Assembly (NCBI GenBank): GCA_029378245.1
Contig: JARKIF010000007.1
Coordinates: 2,418,001-2,482,000, forward strand
Direction of reading: 5' to 3'
DNA: 64,000 nt
DNA from: Roridomyces roridus
Lineage: Eukaryota; Basidiomycota; Agaricomycetes; Agaricales; Mycenaceae
This document shows, in pieces, positions 47,301 to 59,059 of the stretch. Below the pieces are notes generated by a model. That model searched no databases and had not been told where the DNA came from. It saw nothing but the letters and a program-made list of their open reading frames with translations. The position numbers and the translations under genes are program-made. The number at the start of each line of letters is the position of its first letter. Within the stretch, counting starts at the first letter, position 1.

Positions 47301-48636
47301 GGAGCTTGGAGAGTTCAATGATGCACTGCCACTTCACACCTTGGTCCTTGAGAAGCGAAAGAAGCTTCTGGGCGAGGAGCATCCAGACACCCTATCGGCA
47401 ATGGGAAACCTGGCCAACATATACATGGCACTTGGAGAGTTCAATGATGCACTGCCACTTCACACCTTGGTCCTTGAGAAGCGAAAGAAGCTTCTGGGCG
47501 AGGAGCATCCAGACACCCTATGGGCAATGGGAAACCTGGCCATCACACACAAGGAGCTTGGAGAGTTCAATGATGCACTGCCACTTCACACCTTGGTCCT
47601 TGAGAAGCGAAAGAAGCTTCTGGGCGAGGAGCATCCAGACACCCTATGGGCAATGGGAAACCTGGCCATCACACACAGGAAGCTTGGAGAGTTCAATGAT
47701 GCACTGCTACTGGAGACATTTGTCCTTGAAAAGCAAAAGAAGCTTCTGGGTGAGGAGCATCCAGACACCCTCAGGGCAATGGGAAACCTGGCCATCACAC
47801 ACAAGGAGCTTGGAGAGTTCAAGGATGCACTGCTACTGGAGGTCTTGGTCCTTGAGAAGCGAAAGAAGCTTCTGGGTGAGGAGCATCCAGAAACCCTACG
47901 GGCAATGGGAAACCTGGCTGGCACACACAGTAACCTTGGACAGTTCAATGATGGACTGGCACTGGAGGTCTTGGTCCTTGAGAAGCGAAGAAAGGTTCTG
48001 GGTGAGGAGCATCCAGAAACCCTACGGGCAATGGGAAACCTGGCTGTCACACACAGCAAGCTTGGAAAATTCAATGATGCCCTGCCGCTTCAAACTTTGG
48101 TCCTTGAAAAACGAAAGAAGCTTCTGGGCGAGGAGCATCCAGACACCCTAGGGGCAATGGGAAACCTGGCTGTCACACACACAGAGCTTGGAGAGTTCAA
48201 TGATGCACTGCTACTGGAGGTCTTGGTCCTTGAAAAACGAAAGAAGCTTCTGGGTGAGGAGCATCCAGAAACCCTACGGGCAATGGGAAACCTGGCTGGC
48301 ACACACAGTAACCTTGGACAGTTCAATGATGGACTGGCACTGGAGGTCTTGGTCCTTGAGAAGCGAAGAAAGGTTCTGGGTGAGGAGCATCCAGACACCC
48401 TATCGGCAATGGGAAACCTGGCCATCACACACAAGGAGCGTGGAGAGTTCAATGATGCACTGCTACTAGAGGTCTTGGTCCTTGAGAAGCGAAAGAAGCT
48501 TCTGGGTGAGGAGCATCCAGACACCCTACAAGCAATGAAGAATCTGATCAACACATACAAGGGACTGGGGAAGGTTGAAGAAGTCGATGCGCTCAATATT
48601 CAGCTTGAACATGCCCGGAGAACCAAGGATCAGTGA
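44343..48636 (+). CDS. NLR-type protein: helical domain, NB-ARC, 17 TPR repeats
   Basis: Fungal NLR, a predicted self/non-self or stress receptor. The ATG at 44343 gives MDPSTVVKAGSGTQGN. The N-terminal helical domain (FAPFPYIKGACGVVVSVIE, then after an intron EVKRNREDLQELCEG and EIFHLDSTKAQIAGHQRKIE) resembles the HeLo/MLKL-type four-helix domains that trigger cell death in related proteins. The NB-ARC module has a P-loop GLGGSGKTQIALKF (45227), Walker B WFLLFDNADD, sensor GNILITSRNP, GLPL-like YCLPLAIAQASAF and an HPLVHGW motif in place of MHD. Five introns were inferred, including one at 45292-45344 and one at 45715-45759. The last exon (45760-48636) carries 17 tandem 42-residue TPR units of kinesin-light-chain type, core HPDTLWAMGNLAITHKELG. 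All nucleotide-binding motifs are intact. Base composition is AT-richer than in the flanking genes. Confidence 0.9.
46490..48620 (+). repeat. 126-bp tandem repeat array (TPR units)
   Basis: Seventeen units of 126 bases. The marker GGCGAGGAGCATCCAGACAC recurs every 126 bases with few changes; the central units are almost identical and the first two and the last are most diverged. Because 126 is divisible by three, the other frames also stay open for hundreds of codons, which are shadows and not genes. Confidence 0.95.
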
Positions 48637-49145
48637 TGTGTGTGCCATTTCTTTTCATCCCGGCTGGGGATCAGTGACGTGAGTCTCAAGTCTGTTGAAT
48701 CTGCATAGCCATGACTGACTTCCGGCAATTTGCCAGGTCTTCTTTGTGTTGGATATTGTTGTAGGATTGATCTGCGCAGTCGGACTCGTTTCCTTGGGTT
48801 CAAACATCCCCTCCCGTAACACCGTTACCATTTTCAACTTCCATTCTATTTCACACCATTCATTCCAAATCCCTAATCCCCATGAACATCTAACACTATC
48901 CATTTCACAATCCCATTGCCATAGATACATCCCTGTATGTATTTAAGCTGTAGGTACTTGCTGAATATCACTCACTACTTTCTTCCCTCACAAAAGATAT
49001 CCACCAAATTGAATTGCAGGCATTTGTCTAGGTATATAGCTAGCTCTCTTGGTCCACTTGAGCCGCCCACCAAAAAAAAACTTTTGCAATGGCTCATTTA
49101 GGGTTCTGAGAGCTTGTCGAACTCACAGCGACCCAATGATTACAT
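48637..49145. other. Spacer downstream of the NLR gene
   Basis: No gene recognised. AT-rich, with an A-tract near 49072-49080. Confidence 0.4.
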
Positions 49146-49472
49146 TCACAACCCAGGAGGCTGAACCAGATCCCATATGATACTAATGTCCAGAATCACA
49201 GTGAATTCAAACCAACCGTTAATCCAAAAACTACTCAATATCTTGAACACTACTTGTATCCTCTGCAACGCTTCCCGTGGGTACATCGTACGCCCCTGGA
49301 ATTGGGCCGCGCGTACTCCCCGGAGTGTAAACAGTAACCTCTGCATTCGACAACACGCCAGGTAGAATGCCGGTGCGGATAAAGTCCCCCATCGGATGGT
49401 GCCATTCTGACGACCAGGGCGAGGATTAGCTGCAACATGGCTGACGACAAGTGAGAATGTGAATGAGAGCAT
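49146..49472 (-). CDS. Small putative secreted protein, unrecognised
   Basis: The ATG at 49472 opens 108 codons beginning MLSFTFSLVVSHVAANPRPG, a possible signal peptide. On the minus strand CATATAAAGG (49511-49520) lies about 40 bases upstream and makes a good TATA box. A second frame over the same bases reads smoothly (GDFIRTGILPGVLSN…VQDIE), so a short intron after the leader joining to that frame is an alternative. No family recognised in either version. Confidence 0.35.
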   Translation of the reverse strand: MLSFTFSLVVSHVAANPRPGRQNGTIRWGTLSAPAFYLACCRMQRLLFTLRGVRAAQFQGRTMYPREALQRIQVVFKILSSFWINGWFEFTVILDISIIWDLVQPPGL

Positions 49473-49529
49473 CGGAAATTGTGTTGTTGAAGCTGACAGA
49501 GGTGGATTGACCTTTATATGCCACCAGAG

Positions 49530-51914
49530 ATGTCCGCAGTTTTTGAAGTCAACTGCGCATCGCAGTACGTCCCGACAGGAAACGGATCGCGAGCACCAAA
49601 GTAACCATGTATTCTCATTGAACGACGATGAAATTCAAGTCCGACACCGTACAGGACGGCCAGGTCCGCACCATACGCTCAAACCTGCTGATGTCCGTTA
49701 TGAATCGGGAACAGAAACAGAGCGGTCAGCGGCCTTACCTGGTGCGTGCACTGGTGCCGTGGGGACAGATATGCTCCAACCGAAATATTGTATTCGCAAC
49801 GTGGATTTATGACATGGCGTACGCGGTCAACAGACGAACTGAGGTTGCGAGGAGAAGATCGAAATGGTGGGAGAAGACAAGTCCGATTTGATGATTTGAT
49901 GGATGTCATCAACGACGTCGACACTTTGCACGACATCCTCGAGACGCATCGGCTCGTCTTCAACCCTTGTCCGCCGTCTGCTCTAGAAGCTGGAACTTTA
50001 CGCTCAAGACTATCTAGGTCCGAAGAACTCACCGGGATGACGGTCACCAGGGCTCGACGACGCACGATATCCTCCTCAAAGACACGACGACGGCAGGGCC
50101 AATGAGCTCTTGTACGCTGGCATTGCTATCCGTGTTGTTCCAACGTGCGCTACCCGTCTATTCTGCCGCTGTATCCCCTCTGACGTTGTCCGACAGATCT
50201 GCGCTGCGTCGACTGGGCTGTCTGACGCCTTCCGAACGATTTGATTGTATTCATCGTCAATCTCGAAGCATACCCTGCACCCCACCTCGAGCGGCCTCAG
50301 CCTTCTCAGGATAACGCGATGCCTATAGCCACGTCATCGCCGTCCAGCCCGCACCAGCCACGCCGTGGGTGTAATCGACTGTTAGACGTGCTCCGAGTCC
50401 TCAGAGAGTCGTCGTCGCCGGGGGAAACCCTCTGATTCCATGCCCGATGTCGAGGAGGCCTCAAGGACGTCGCCCTCCTCTCTGTCTGCCGTTCCTTCTC
50501 ACCTTCCGGCCAGCCCTCGTGCCATGCTACGTCGCTTCCCTGCCCCGCCACACTACGCAGCTGCAATCTCTCTCTCTGCGTCACGCCCACCCAGCTTTCG
50601 TAGCGAATCCGATGCCACGTCATTCGTCATCCTCCACCCAAGCCTATTTCGCGACGCCGGTTCCCCATGGACAAGCGGTTGTCGAGCCTCCGAGTCTCGA
50701 CGTACCTGAGCGCTCCTCCATGTGCCACGCCTCCTCACCGCCACTTTCGTCGATGCCCTAGCGATGCCACCAGCTACCGCTCGGAATTGCGGCCGGTGTG
50801 CACGGACCTTCGCGCTGCCAGCGTATCACGCCTCCCCCTCCACCTCCTTCCGCTGCTATTCATCGCGCTCCTCATGCTCCCCATCGCCACCCAGGGTCTA
50901 GCTGTATTAGTGCCTTGGCGTTTAGGCGGGAATCGAGAGTACGGGACGGCGGAGCGGCGTGCCGGCGAGACCCCGAGGACATTGGCGTCCGACTGCAGGG
51001 AAAGGGAGCGAGGGTGGTGTCGTCCACCTGCTCGTCGTAGCCCAGTCTCCCGCCGAGGGCGGGACAGCACGAGCCGGAGGGCTAGTGTGTGCTAGAGCAG
51101 AAGGCGTAGACACACTTTGGGCCGCTGCAGCCTCCCCTCCGCGAGCGTACGGCGCTCCTCCTGGTGATTCAAGGGGTGGTTTCGAGCTGGTCTACGACTG
51201 GCGCAGCGGGGGCCGGTGCCTTGTCAGGGGTGGGCGGGGGCGAGGGTGGGGTGCCAATGGGAGTGCAGCGTCGTCGGCCAGGACCATCACACCATCCCAT
51301 TGTGTCTGGAATCCTCTTCCTCGAGCGCAGGTGGAGCCATGGACGACTGGGTACAAGCTTACGGAGTCGCTCACGGGGCTAGGATGTCTTCTCCGGGCTG
51401 GGCGATGGTTTTACGGTGAATACATATATTTTACTCGTTCTTCCCAACGATGCTCATCAAGTGAACAGAGGAGAGATTGAGATTGGACGTACAAAAACTG
51501 GATCCCCAATACATACTGCTTAGAGTTACACGCTGTTCGCTGAATAGCAAATCACCGTCGCCGGTTGGCTACACGACGTCCTATAATTCCGCGTTAGATG
51601 ACTCGGGGAGACTAACTGGGCCACGGACCTGAACGCACGGTCGAATATTCCGATACAGATGGGGCGTCGATGGTGTTGAGGCTCGTCTGCGAAGAGCGTT
51701 AAGGATCGTGTGCAGAGAAGGAATGATCACACTCACCTGAGACTGCGAGTCCAGATCCGTTGTACTAAGAGAAGAGCTGGCGCCGTAGAAGCTGGACGAA
51801 CTGGATGACAGCTGGTTTTTGTTGCGTCATCTTGCTTTCAAGTTGCCCGGATGATTGTCAAGATTGGCTGTAGACACGCGTGAGTAGATGGAAGTTATAA
51901 AACGCGACTGACAT
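49530..51914. other. GC-rich gene-poor region
   Basis: No recognisable gene. From 50.1 to 51.4 kb the sequence is GC-rich with short repeated phrases (for example CACTTTCGTCGATGCC-like text near 50740 and related text near 50520-50620) and resembles the 38-39 kb region in character. Overlapping long open frames on both strands follow from base composition. Confidence 0.45.
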
Positions 51915-51916
51915 TA

Positions 51917-52113
51917 GAGCGTATTGGATGTCGCCAAAAGTGGATTTAAGCGAGATTTCGCTTAAAAGTGGAACGGATCTCACCAAAAAGTTGGGCTGAT
52001 GGGACGCGCCCAGTGGGCTCCAGTGGGATCAATCAATCCTGCGAGACTCGCTTAAATCTGTCAAGGATTTCACTTGACAGAATTTCCACTTTTTGTCGAC
52101 ATCCAATACGCTC
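51917..52113. mobile_element. Stowaway-like MITE, 197 bp, TA target site
   Basis: Ends are GAGCGTATTGGATGTCG and its reverse complement. The inverted repeat extends about 29 bases with one substitution and one indel (…CAAAA(A)GTGGA). TA flanks both ends (51915-51916 and 52114-52115). Small size, TA duplication and absence of coding capacity fit a Tc1/mariner-derived MITE. Confidence 0.88.
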
Positions 52114-52201
52114 TATTCTGCAGTATTGTAAATCTCGTTTGAATCAATGGTGGAGTCTGGAAACAACCGGTGAGTGGATGGAAATTCGGGAGGAATGAAA
52201 T

Positions 52202-52753
52202 TCAAAACCCAAGTCGACCGTCGACGCAGGCCCATATCCTCACGGCGTCGGGGGAGCGCGGCAACCAAGACGGAGATAAAATTGACAACTCACCGTCCGA
52301 GGTGAAAGATTCACGCAAGTCGACCGTTGAGACGCGCGTCTGGAGCGCAGTCTCATCCCTCCACCTCGCCGTTTCTTGGGACGGGTGCAACTGGCGCACC
52401 TTCTCCTCCGACTGTTCGAGCTGCCGCTCCAGGTACCCCTGGCCTTGACTCGACGTTCCAGACGCGCGGGATAAGGGCCCCGACTCGTGGCCCACCGCAA
52501 CGTCGTCTGAAAAGAATTTAGTATCTCCCCGGTCGAAGTCAGCATCATGCCGATGCCGAGAGCCAGACTGCCGAGCCTGTCGGGGTGTGTCGACGGGATA
52601 GACGAGAGTTGCGCGAACTTCTCGGTCTTTGGCGTGGAGGACTGCAAGCTGGGACTCCAAGTGAGAATCTTGGTGTGTATCTCTGTGAGATGGGCGCGGA
52701 TTTGAGCGTGATCGGAGAGCAACATGAGGTTCCGCAAGGAGTGGCCGGATCAA
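52202..52753 (-). CDS. Hypothetical protein with coiled-coil segment
   Basis: Two minus-strand frames each look partly coding. One (to about 52520) reads LMLLSDHAQIRAHLTEIHTK and LGSLALGIGMMLTS; the other continues SGPLSRASGTSSQGQGYLER and QLEQSEEKVRQLHPSQETAR, a short coiled coil. A small intron or a frameshift near 52500-52530 would join them, but no clear donor was found. The family is not recognised and the start is uncertain. Confidence 0.3.
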   Translation of the reverse strand: MIRPLLAEPHVALRSRSNPRPSHRDTHQDSHLESQLAVLHAKDREVRATLVYPVDTPRQARQSGSRHRHDADFDRGDTKFFSDDVAVGHESGPLSRASGTSSQGQGYLERQLEQSEEKVRQLHPSQETARWRDETALQTRVSTVDLRESFTSDGELSILSPSWLPRSPDAVRIWACVDGRLGF

Positions 52754-52969
52754 GATCGGCTGACGACATCAATTGATGTTCCATCCTGTTTCCTTCCTCC
52801 ATGTTCTCCAGCGGACCCTCAACGCTGGGCTTCGGCAGGATTCTCGTCTGTTTGGCTCACTGGTCCAAGTGCAATGTTACACCGTGCCGAGTCGATTACG
52901 TCCCAACCGTTGCTCGGCGCTTCTGCTTCATCACCAATAGTGGATGAGCCTGATATGGGGCTGACGTGC

Positions 52970-55010
52970 GGCTTAACAGGCACATCCGGCCTTAACAGTC
53001 CCATCAGGGCTGAAACCGCCTTTTATGCCACTTCAAAGCCACGATTGAGATTCAGCAGCCCTTAACAGCCCACCCAGGGCTGGACACCTGTTAAGCCCTG
53101 GAGCCGCTATTATGGCCTGAGTGCGGCTATTACCTCCTTCCCGCTCCTCTTACAAATCCCAGAAATGAATCGAAAGCGATTGAATTCACAACAACTACAA
53201 CAAGACAAAGTATCGGTACAGTCGACGGTGACGGGCAGCGGGTGTCGGAACAATCAGACCTGCAACAGAGTCAGAAGGAGCTCGACCAGCGGCTGAGAAA
53301 ACGAACCGAATAGAGCCGCCGATGTGAGATGCGGTGAGATACGATGAGCTGCGCGGGAGAAAGTCAGTTGAGGGAACCGGCCGCAAACGTACTGACTCAC
53401 AGTCCGACGCGACGTATAGCAATGGACGGACTTGGTACTATTGGTCGTATTAGCAAGGATTAATACCGACAAGATGAACAAATCACCAAAACAAGACAAG
53501 TCCACAGTTGTCGATGAGAGACGTGATTGGCTAGAAAAGGGTAAGCAAGCATTCCGCAGTCAAAAAAGAGCCACAGACCAGTACAGTATCAATCGCCGGC
53601 GACAAGATCCTGCGAACGAGTGTTAGGAATATGTTGAATGTTCATTGTGAACGTACATACAATTGGATTTCTTGAATGAGAGCACATCTATGCGGACTTG
53701 GTCAGCGACAACGACGGCAAGGAATTACATAAAGGACTCACAAGTCCGTAAAAAACTGCAGCCGGGAAGCTCGTGTGAGTGGGTCGAATAAAACACATCG
53801 AACCTTTCAAAACATTCGTCCGGTACTAGATGAGAAGATTAGTACGGAGTAAAGCCAAGGAACGGGTACATACATTCAAATGCATACGACCTGTGCTTCA
53901 GTTAGTAGAAAGCCCGACATATGGGGTAGAAATACCCACAGGTTCTCCCGAGTCGTTATTGGGCCATCGCTGCATCCAAGTGAGTCGGAGGGAACGGTAT
54001 TCCAGAAGTTACACCAATACTTTTAGCGCCTGCCGCGGCGTTAAAGGGATTGCGCTCCACCATGTGAATTGCATTTGCAGGTCGGTGTCGTCGTCGGGCC
54101 CTGTCGACGAGGCATCAGCAGCGAACGACAGAGGGAGGCGTGAGGTACCTCATCCAGGCATTGACCCCTGCGTAGTACGCGATCCGACCGGGAGGGAGAA
54201 GTGGCGTGTCTTGACAACGCGTCGGGGTGGCACGAGCACGCTTGGGATAGGCAAAACAAGCCACGGTGCATGAAGCGGGAGAGGGGATACGAGTGACAAT
54301 ACGCACTTTGGAGAGACACTCCACTCCCCGAGATGGTATGCACGCGATGCACCTCCTGTATTAGGTGTGAGGAGCGATGTGCCTGAAATGCGTCCTAGAG
54401 TCGTTCTGAGGCATGAAGAAGGTGAGGATGAGCGCATATACGAGGGTTAGAGCACGTACTTGCTGCCTCCGGACTCCGGACTCCGGACTGTCACTGATGC
54501 TGCTGGCGCGACCAGAATGGCGTACTTGAGCTCGTTCTCGCGTCCAGCCGTTCGTCTTGTCGTGTAAGCTGGGGCGTGGTACATCCTCGAAAGCGTCCAT
54601 CTCCGTTCGCCGTCTCTCGGCGTTGAGCCCAGCAGGCGATAATGTCGTCATGGCGGCGCCTTCGAGCAGTCAGGGAGGATGAGAAAGGCGAAGGAAGAGG
54701 ATTGCGCATGAACTAGCGGAGTGTGAGCGAAGTGGAGCCAAACGTCTCGGTCTTGATGCTGCCAGGTCGAGTGGTGGTAGGGAGCAAGCTTAAGTCGTGT
54801 ACTTGACGCGCGTTGGATTTTAAGTCCCTGTGGCAGCCAGGCTGAGAGATGCCTGAGAAGAGCCTTAAAAGCTCTGTGTTAGCCTTGATGAGGCTGGATC
54901 AGGGAGGAGCCAGGCTGAAAGCGCCTGTTAAGCGCCTTGCATGACGCGTCTATGCCTGGATCGGCTTGGCAAGGTCACGCGGGCCTTAACAGCTTCCGAC
55001 CCTTTTGGTG
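52970..55010. repeat. Region bracketed by inverted CTTAACAG-rich ends
   Basis: GGC(C)TTAACAGxCxC-type motifs cluster at 52970-53115 and again, mostly in reverse orientation, at 54870-55000. TCATCACCAA near 52930 has a reverse-complement match (TTGGTGATGA) near 55003-55012. This resembles the subterminal repeats of a DNA transposon about 2 kb long, but no clean terminal repeat or target duplication was found. The interior has no recognised gene. Confidence 0.3.
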
Positions 55011-55104
55011 ATGACTTCTTTTGTGCTTCCAAGAGTCGAGGACTGGAGCAAATCTGTACAAAGCTGATACGCATCTTGTCTTTTTCCCTTCACCTCTCCT
55101 TTGC

Positions 55105-56082
55105 ATGAAGCCCAAGACCCACCAGGAATTTTTCTGCTATGAATACTCTTGTCCGAAGACCAGGCTAACAGGCACCGCCATGAGCGTCTGCGGTAAATGT
55201 AGATCCGTATCTTACTGCGTGCGTCTTCTAAATTTTCACCGAGGCTTTTTGGTCACCGGTCGTCTCCCAGAGCGTCTCCTGTCAACGCGCAGACTGGCCG
55301 CGCCACAAACCACGGTGCAAACAACTCGTCGCCAAGGCCGTTTTGGAAGGTCCGCTGTCGGAAGAATTCGCGCGATGGCGGAAGGACATGGGTCCCCGCC
55401 TCTACCATGACATCTGCTATCACGGTGAGTTTTGTTTTCGCTGCCATTTCCGTACAGCAAGTTGATTGACTCGGTAGCCATGCGCGGCCATGCGAATGTG
55501 GAGTACATCGAGAGCAAGCTCATCCTCCTCACGTTGCGTCTGCGAGAGCCTCGAGGGACGGGCAACGACCTCCAGATATTACACTTTCAGAGCATCGAGG
55601 TTCTTGACGTGGCGGACCTTGGCACTCTCACTGACGAACCGAGGGATGACTTGTTGCAAGATATGCGCGACTGGAGCAGGAAGATGAAGCTGTGTGCCCC
55701 CGTCCCCTGTGGAGCCGCTTGGCTTGTCACGGATATTCGGTCTCCAGATGGCTCGCAGAGGCTCCTCCTATGTCATCAAAAGATCGCGCTGAAAATAGAG
55801 GCACTTGCCCAGTATAAACTCCCACCCACGGTCGCGGAAGATCTGGTAGCGATGGTCATCAATCAGGGTATGGGCGTCGAGGGCCCAGATGTGACGCAGC
55901 TGCCGGTGAAGCAAATTACCCAGTATCTCATGCACCATCCAGAAAAACTTGACTCGATGATGGAGCAGACCATCCACCTTTTTGCTCAAGCTGGTGATGG
56001 GCAGTGTGCGTGTTTCGTAGATCAGCCCAACTGTCCATGTTCACGCTCTGTAGTCAACCCAGCATCACAAGAGTCGGCGTAG
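55105..56082 (+). CDS. MYND zinc-finger protein
   Basis: The start at 55105 gives MKPKTHQEFFCYEYSC. Splicing at about 55219-55270 completes a MYND finger: C-YEYS-C, VCGKCRSVSYC, SVSCQRADWPRHKPRCKQ, with the Cys/His spacing of the family. A second intron (about 55424-55475) precedes the remaining 200 residues, which begin MRGHANVEYIESKLILLTL and include DDLLQDMRDWSRKMKLC and QYLMHHPEKLDSMMEQTIH. MYND fingers bind proline-rich partners, often transcriptional co-regulators. The C-terminal region matches no family I know. The first zinc pair is C-x4-C rather than C-x2-C. About 290 residues. Confidence 0.75.
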
Positions 56083-57040
56083 GACGACGCGGCTCAGCTG
56101 TCTACTTTCTTGGATTCCCCAGTATCGCAGCACTTTCCGCTGAAGGTCCTTGATTCCCTGTGCGTACGACACTTGCTCACTACCGGTACTCAAATTCACG
56201 TTTCACTCAGATGTACTATACTTGTCGGCGGCTACGAGCTTTCAAATAACATTATCGTGCTCTCCGCTGCAGAAATACTAGAACGACAATAGGTTTGAGT
56301 GTCTGTATAAGCCGCCACTAATGACATAGAACTCCTCATCGCGGGTTTCCGCGTGGTTTCCTATTTCTGCGGTCTGGTCCGGTCAATAGAGCACGCCATT
56401 GATTGCAGCTCGACAGATGGTCGCCCGGTCGCGGGAGACAAACTTTGACCCCACACCTCAGGTCCGATCGGACGCCACCGCAGACGTGCACCATGGGCCC
56501 AGGGCAATGTCGATGACTACAGGAGGCGAACCCCCAGCAGCCGAACTAAAATCGCTGACAAGGAAGACCTGTCGATATTGCGTCGATAGGTACCCGTAGG
56601 ATCGCTCATCCTTCCCATCGGATGTACTCAACTGACCTATCTTTTGAATTTCCCAGACTCGCGTTATTTTTGCCAACGCCGCTCCGCGCTGGGATTACCT
56701 TAGCTAGCTCCGCTTCGACCTCTCTCTGCGTGCTCGGTTGAGCAAACACTGATGGTCTTCTATCGCTCCTTGAATGCCTCGTTTCTCCCGTCCACCTAGG
56801 TGGCGCCTGATACATCATTCCCCGCAATTCAATGCCAATTAAAGCGCCACAATGTGCCGAGAAGCCGAACTGCACCAGGACGTTTGTTCCTCATCAGTCG
56901 CTCTTCTAGAACTCTCACTCTCATCTCGATCCAAGTTCTTTTCGCAGGGTCAGCCGCAAACGGGTATAACAACCAGTGGCGCGGATGTCTTTCTCACGGC
57001 AGTCATCCCTCCCTCCCTCCCTCCCTCCCCCGCGTCCAGC
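56083..57040. other. Spacer with (TCCC)n run
   Basis: No gene recognised. A CCCT/TCCC microsatellite lies at about 57007-57030, just upstream of the DUF6534 start codon. Confidence 0.5.
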
Positions 57041-58892
57041 ATGTCGACGGCATCCCCTACACCAGATCCGGCGGGTTCCCCGCCAGCACCGGACGTCGAG
57101 CTGCTGTGCGTCAGAACCGCTCAGCCCTGCTAGACAATTAATTTTCCAATCAGCTTCGGGCCATTTTTAATCGGCTTGCTGCTTAACACCACGCTTTATG
57201 GGGTGCGTAATTGGACAAGAAAGAGAGTGAGAGGCTGAATCTTGAACAGGTTATGCTCGTCCAGGTCTGTTCATCACCTACCTGGTTGAACTGGGACTCA
57301 CAGTTCGCCCTCTAGATGCTCATGTACTTTACGCGGTATAAACGGTAACCCTCCTCATTCCATCCCACGCTCCCATTGACTCAAGTCCAATAGGGATCCA
57401 AGGTGGTTCCGCTGGCTGGTGAGTATTCCAACATCTTCAAGGTCGTCACATCTCCCATGGGTCTCCCTCAGGCTATATATCTGCTCGTGGCAGAAACGGC
57501 GAATGTCGTGTTCGACATAGGGCTCGTATACGAGCCGTTGATTTTCCGTTATGGTACGTACCTTCCTCTCTGCGAAGTCAAGTGCAAGATGCTGATAATT
57601 GTTCAGGGACCTTGCGAGTGTTGACGATTTCCCCGTTGAGTGAGCCCGAAATTCAACCAAGGCGTGTCCACCTCATGATCGACTTGCAGTGCTGAGGCCA
57701 GGTGCGGAAGTCTCTCGAATCCCCGTCATTGTGTTTCAAGCATTTCACAGACGCGGCGGTAACGGTACGTGCTAGTGCATCCATTCCCGAACATCTCGAC
57801 TGAATCAATCAACAAGGTCGCAATTTCAACTCCGATTCAGCTCTTCATCGCCTGGAGAGTGAAAGTACTCACCCAAAAGAGCCTCATCCCCGCGCTTATT
57901 AGTATTCTGGCCATCGCTTCCCTCGGTGAGCTTGCCATACAACCAGCCCATCCAACGCTGAGCACATCACTTGCCCGCAGCCGGTGGAATTTCCGTCACC
58001 GTGAACGTATCCCTGCACCCCGAATACGCCGACTTTCCGAACTTCAACCCATATGTGATCACTTGGCTCTCGACGACGGCGGCGTGCGATGTGTGTTTGA
58101 GTGCAGCGTTGATTTATTCTTTGGTGAGTGGCTTGACGATTAGTTGGATTGTAGGAATGATTCACCACTCGTCCAGTACACACGTAAAACTGGCGTGGGG
58201 CCTACGGACCGATATGTGGATAGGATTATTCGCTGTGAGCAAACTGTCCTTGTGATGCCACTAAGTCACTCATCTTATGCACTGGCAGTAACCGTACAAA
58301 CCGGTTCGATAACTGCCGTCACCGCACTTCTGGATCTGCTTGTATTCTTGTTGAAACCAGTAAGCGGCTCGAGCTCTCCATACACCGGTTGACGGATTAT
58401 AAATTGCAGAACACCACCCTGTGCGTTTCAAATCAATTCGAGGACACGGCTGACCTTTCGTCCAGGAACTTCATATGGGACTTTCCGCTCTCAAAATTGT
58501 ACACCAACGCGCTTCTCAGCACGTGAGGCTCCTCTGTCCCTCTTCCTCGCACCATGCATTCTTACCCGAAAACATCAACGTGCAGATTGAACGCACGTCC
58601 CTGGCACGAAGAATCCCCCCGCGACACGATGAATGTTCTCTTCGAACAGACGCCGGTGATTGAGAGTACGGGGGAGAGCTTCAGCACGTCTTCTGCATCC
58701 GGCGTGAGTCGATCGAACCCAGAGTAATTGCAAGCGATGATTCTAACGGGAAGATAGCTGCCGCTTGAACTTCGTCGGAGAAGACAGGAACGACCGACTT
58801 TTTATGTTGCTAGTTCGGACACGCCACAGGATATCGACGTAGAGCATACTGGGGGGATGGATGCGGAGGACGCTAAGTTTGGGGCGCTCTGA
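57041..58892 (+). CDS. DUF6534 seven-helix membrane protein
   Basis: Basidiomycete-specific predicted 7-TM protein of unknown function. The ATG at 57041 gives MSTASPTPDPAGSPP; a donor at GTGCGTCAG joins VELL to FGPFLIGLLLNTTLYG (helix 1). Small exons then give GVMLVQ, MLMYFTRYKR and DPRWFRWL, matching the family's YxYYTRFxxDxxWxK-like motif, then ETANVVFDIGLVYEPLI (helix 3). STPIQLFIAWRVKVLTQKS, PALISILAIASLG, WLSTTAACDVCLSAALIYSL and VTVQTGSITAVTALLDLLVF are further helices. The signature FIWDFPLSKLYTNALLSTLN precedes a cytoplasmic tail ending EDAKFGAL at 58892. The exons between 57600 and 57780 are the least certain. These proteins are numerous in mushrooms and have been suggested to be receptors, without proof. 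Confidence 0.8.
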
Positions 58893-59059
58893 TTTTTTGT
58901 TTGGACGGCCACATGTGTACTTGCTTCTGATGTAACAGTGATATTCGAGGTCTTCACAAGTAAGGGGCGAAATCGTGGTAATCGAGCGTACGGATTATAA
59001 CCACACAATCAACATGACAGATCCACAGGAATCCCAGATACCCTGAGGAAAATCAGGAA

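Noticed and set aside
46928..48151. 407-codon open frame on the plus strand inside the NLR repeat array, and long minus-strand frames over the same bases
   Set aside because: They arise because the 126-base repeat is a multiple of three and lacks stops in other frames. The TPR frame is the one with family motifs and continuity to the NB-ARC.
50440..51480. Several 100-170 codon frames in the GC-rich region
   Set aside because: High GC removes stops on both strands; no domain, promoter or intron signal supports any of them.
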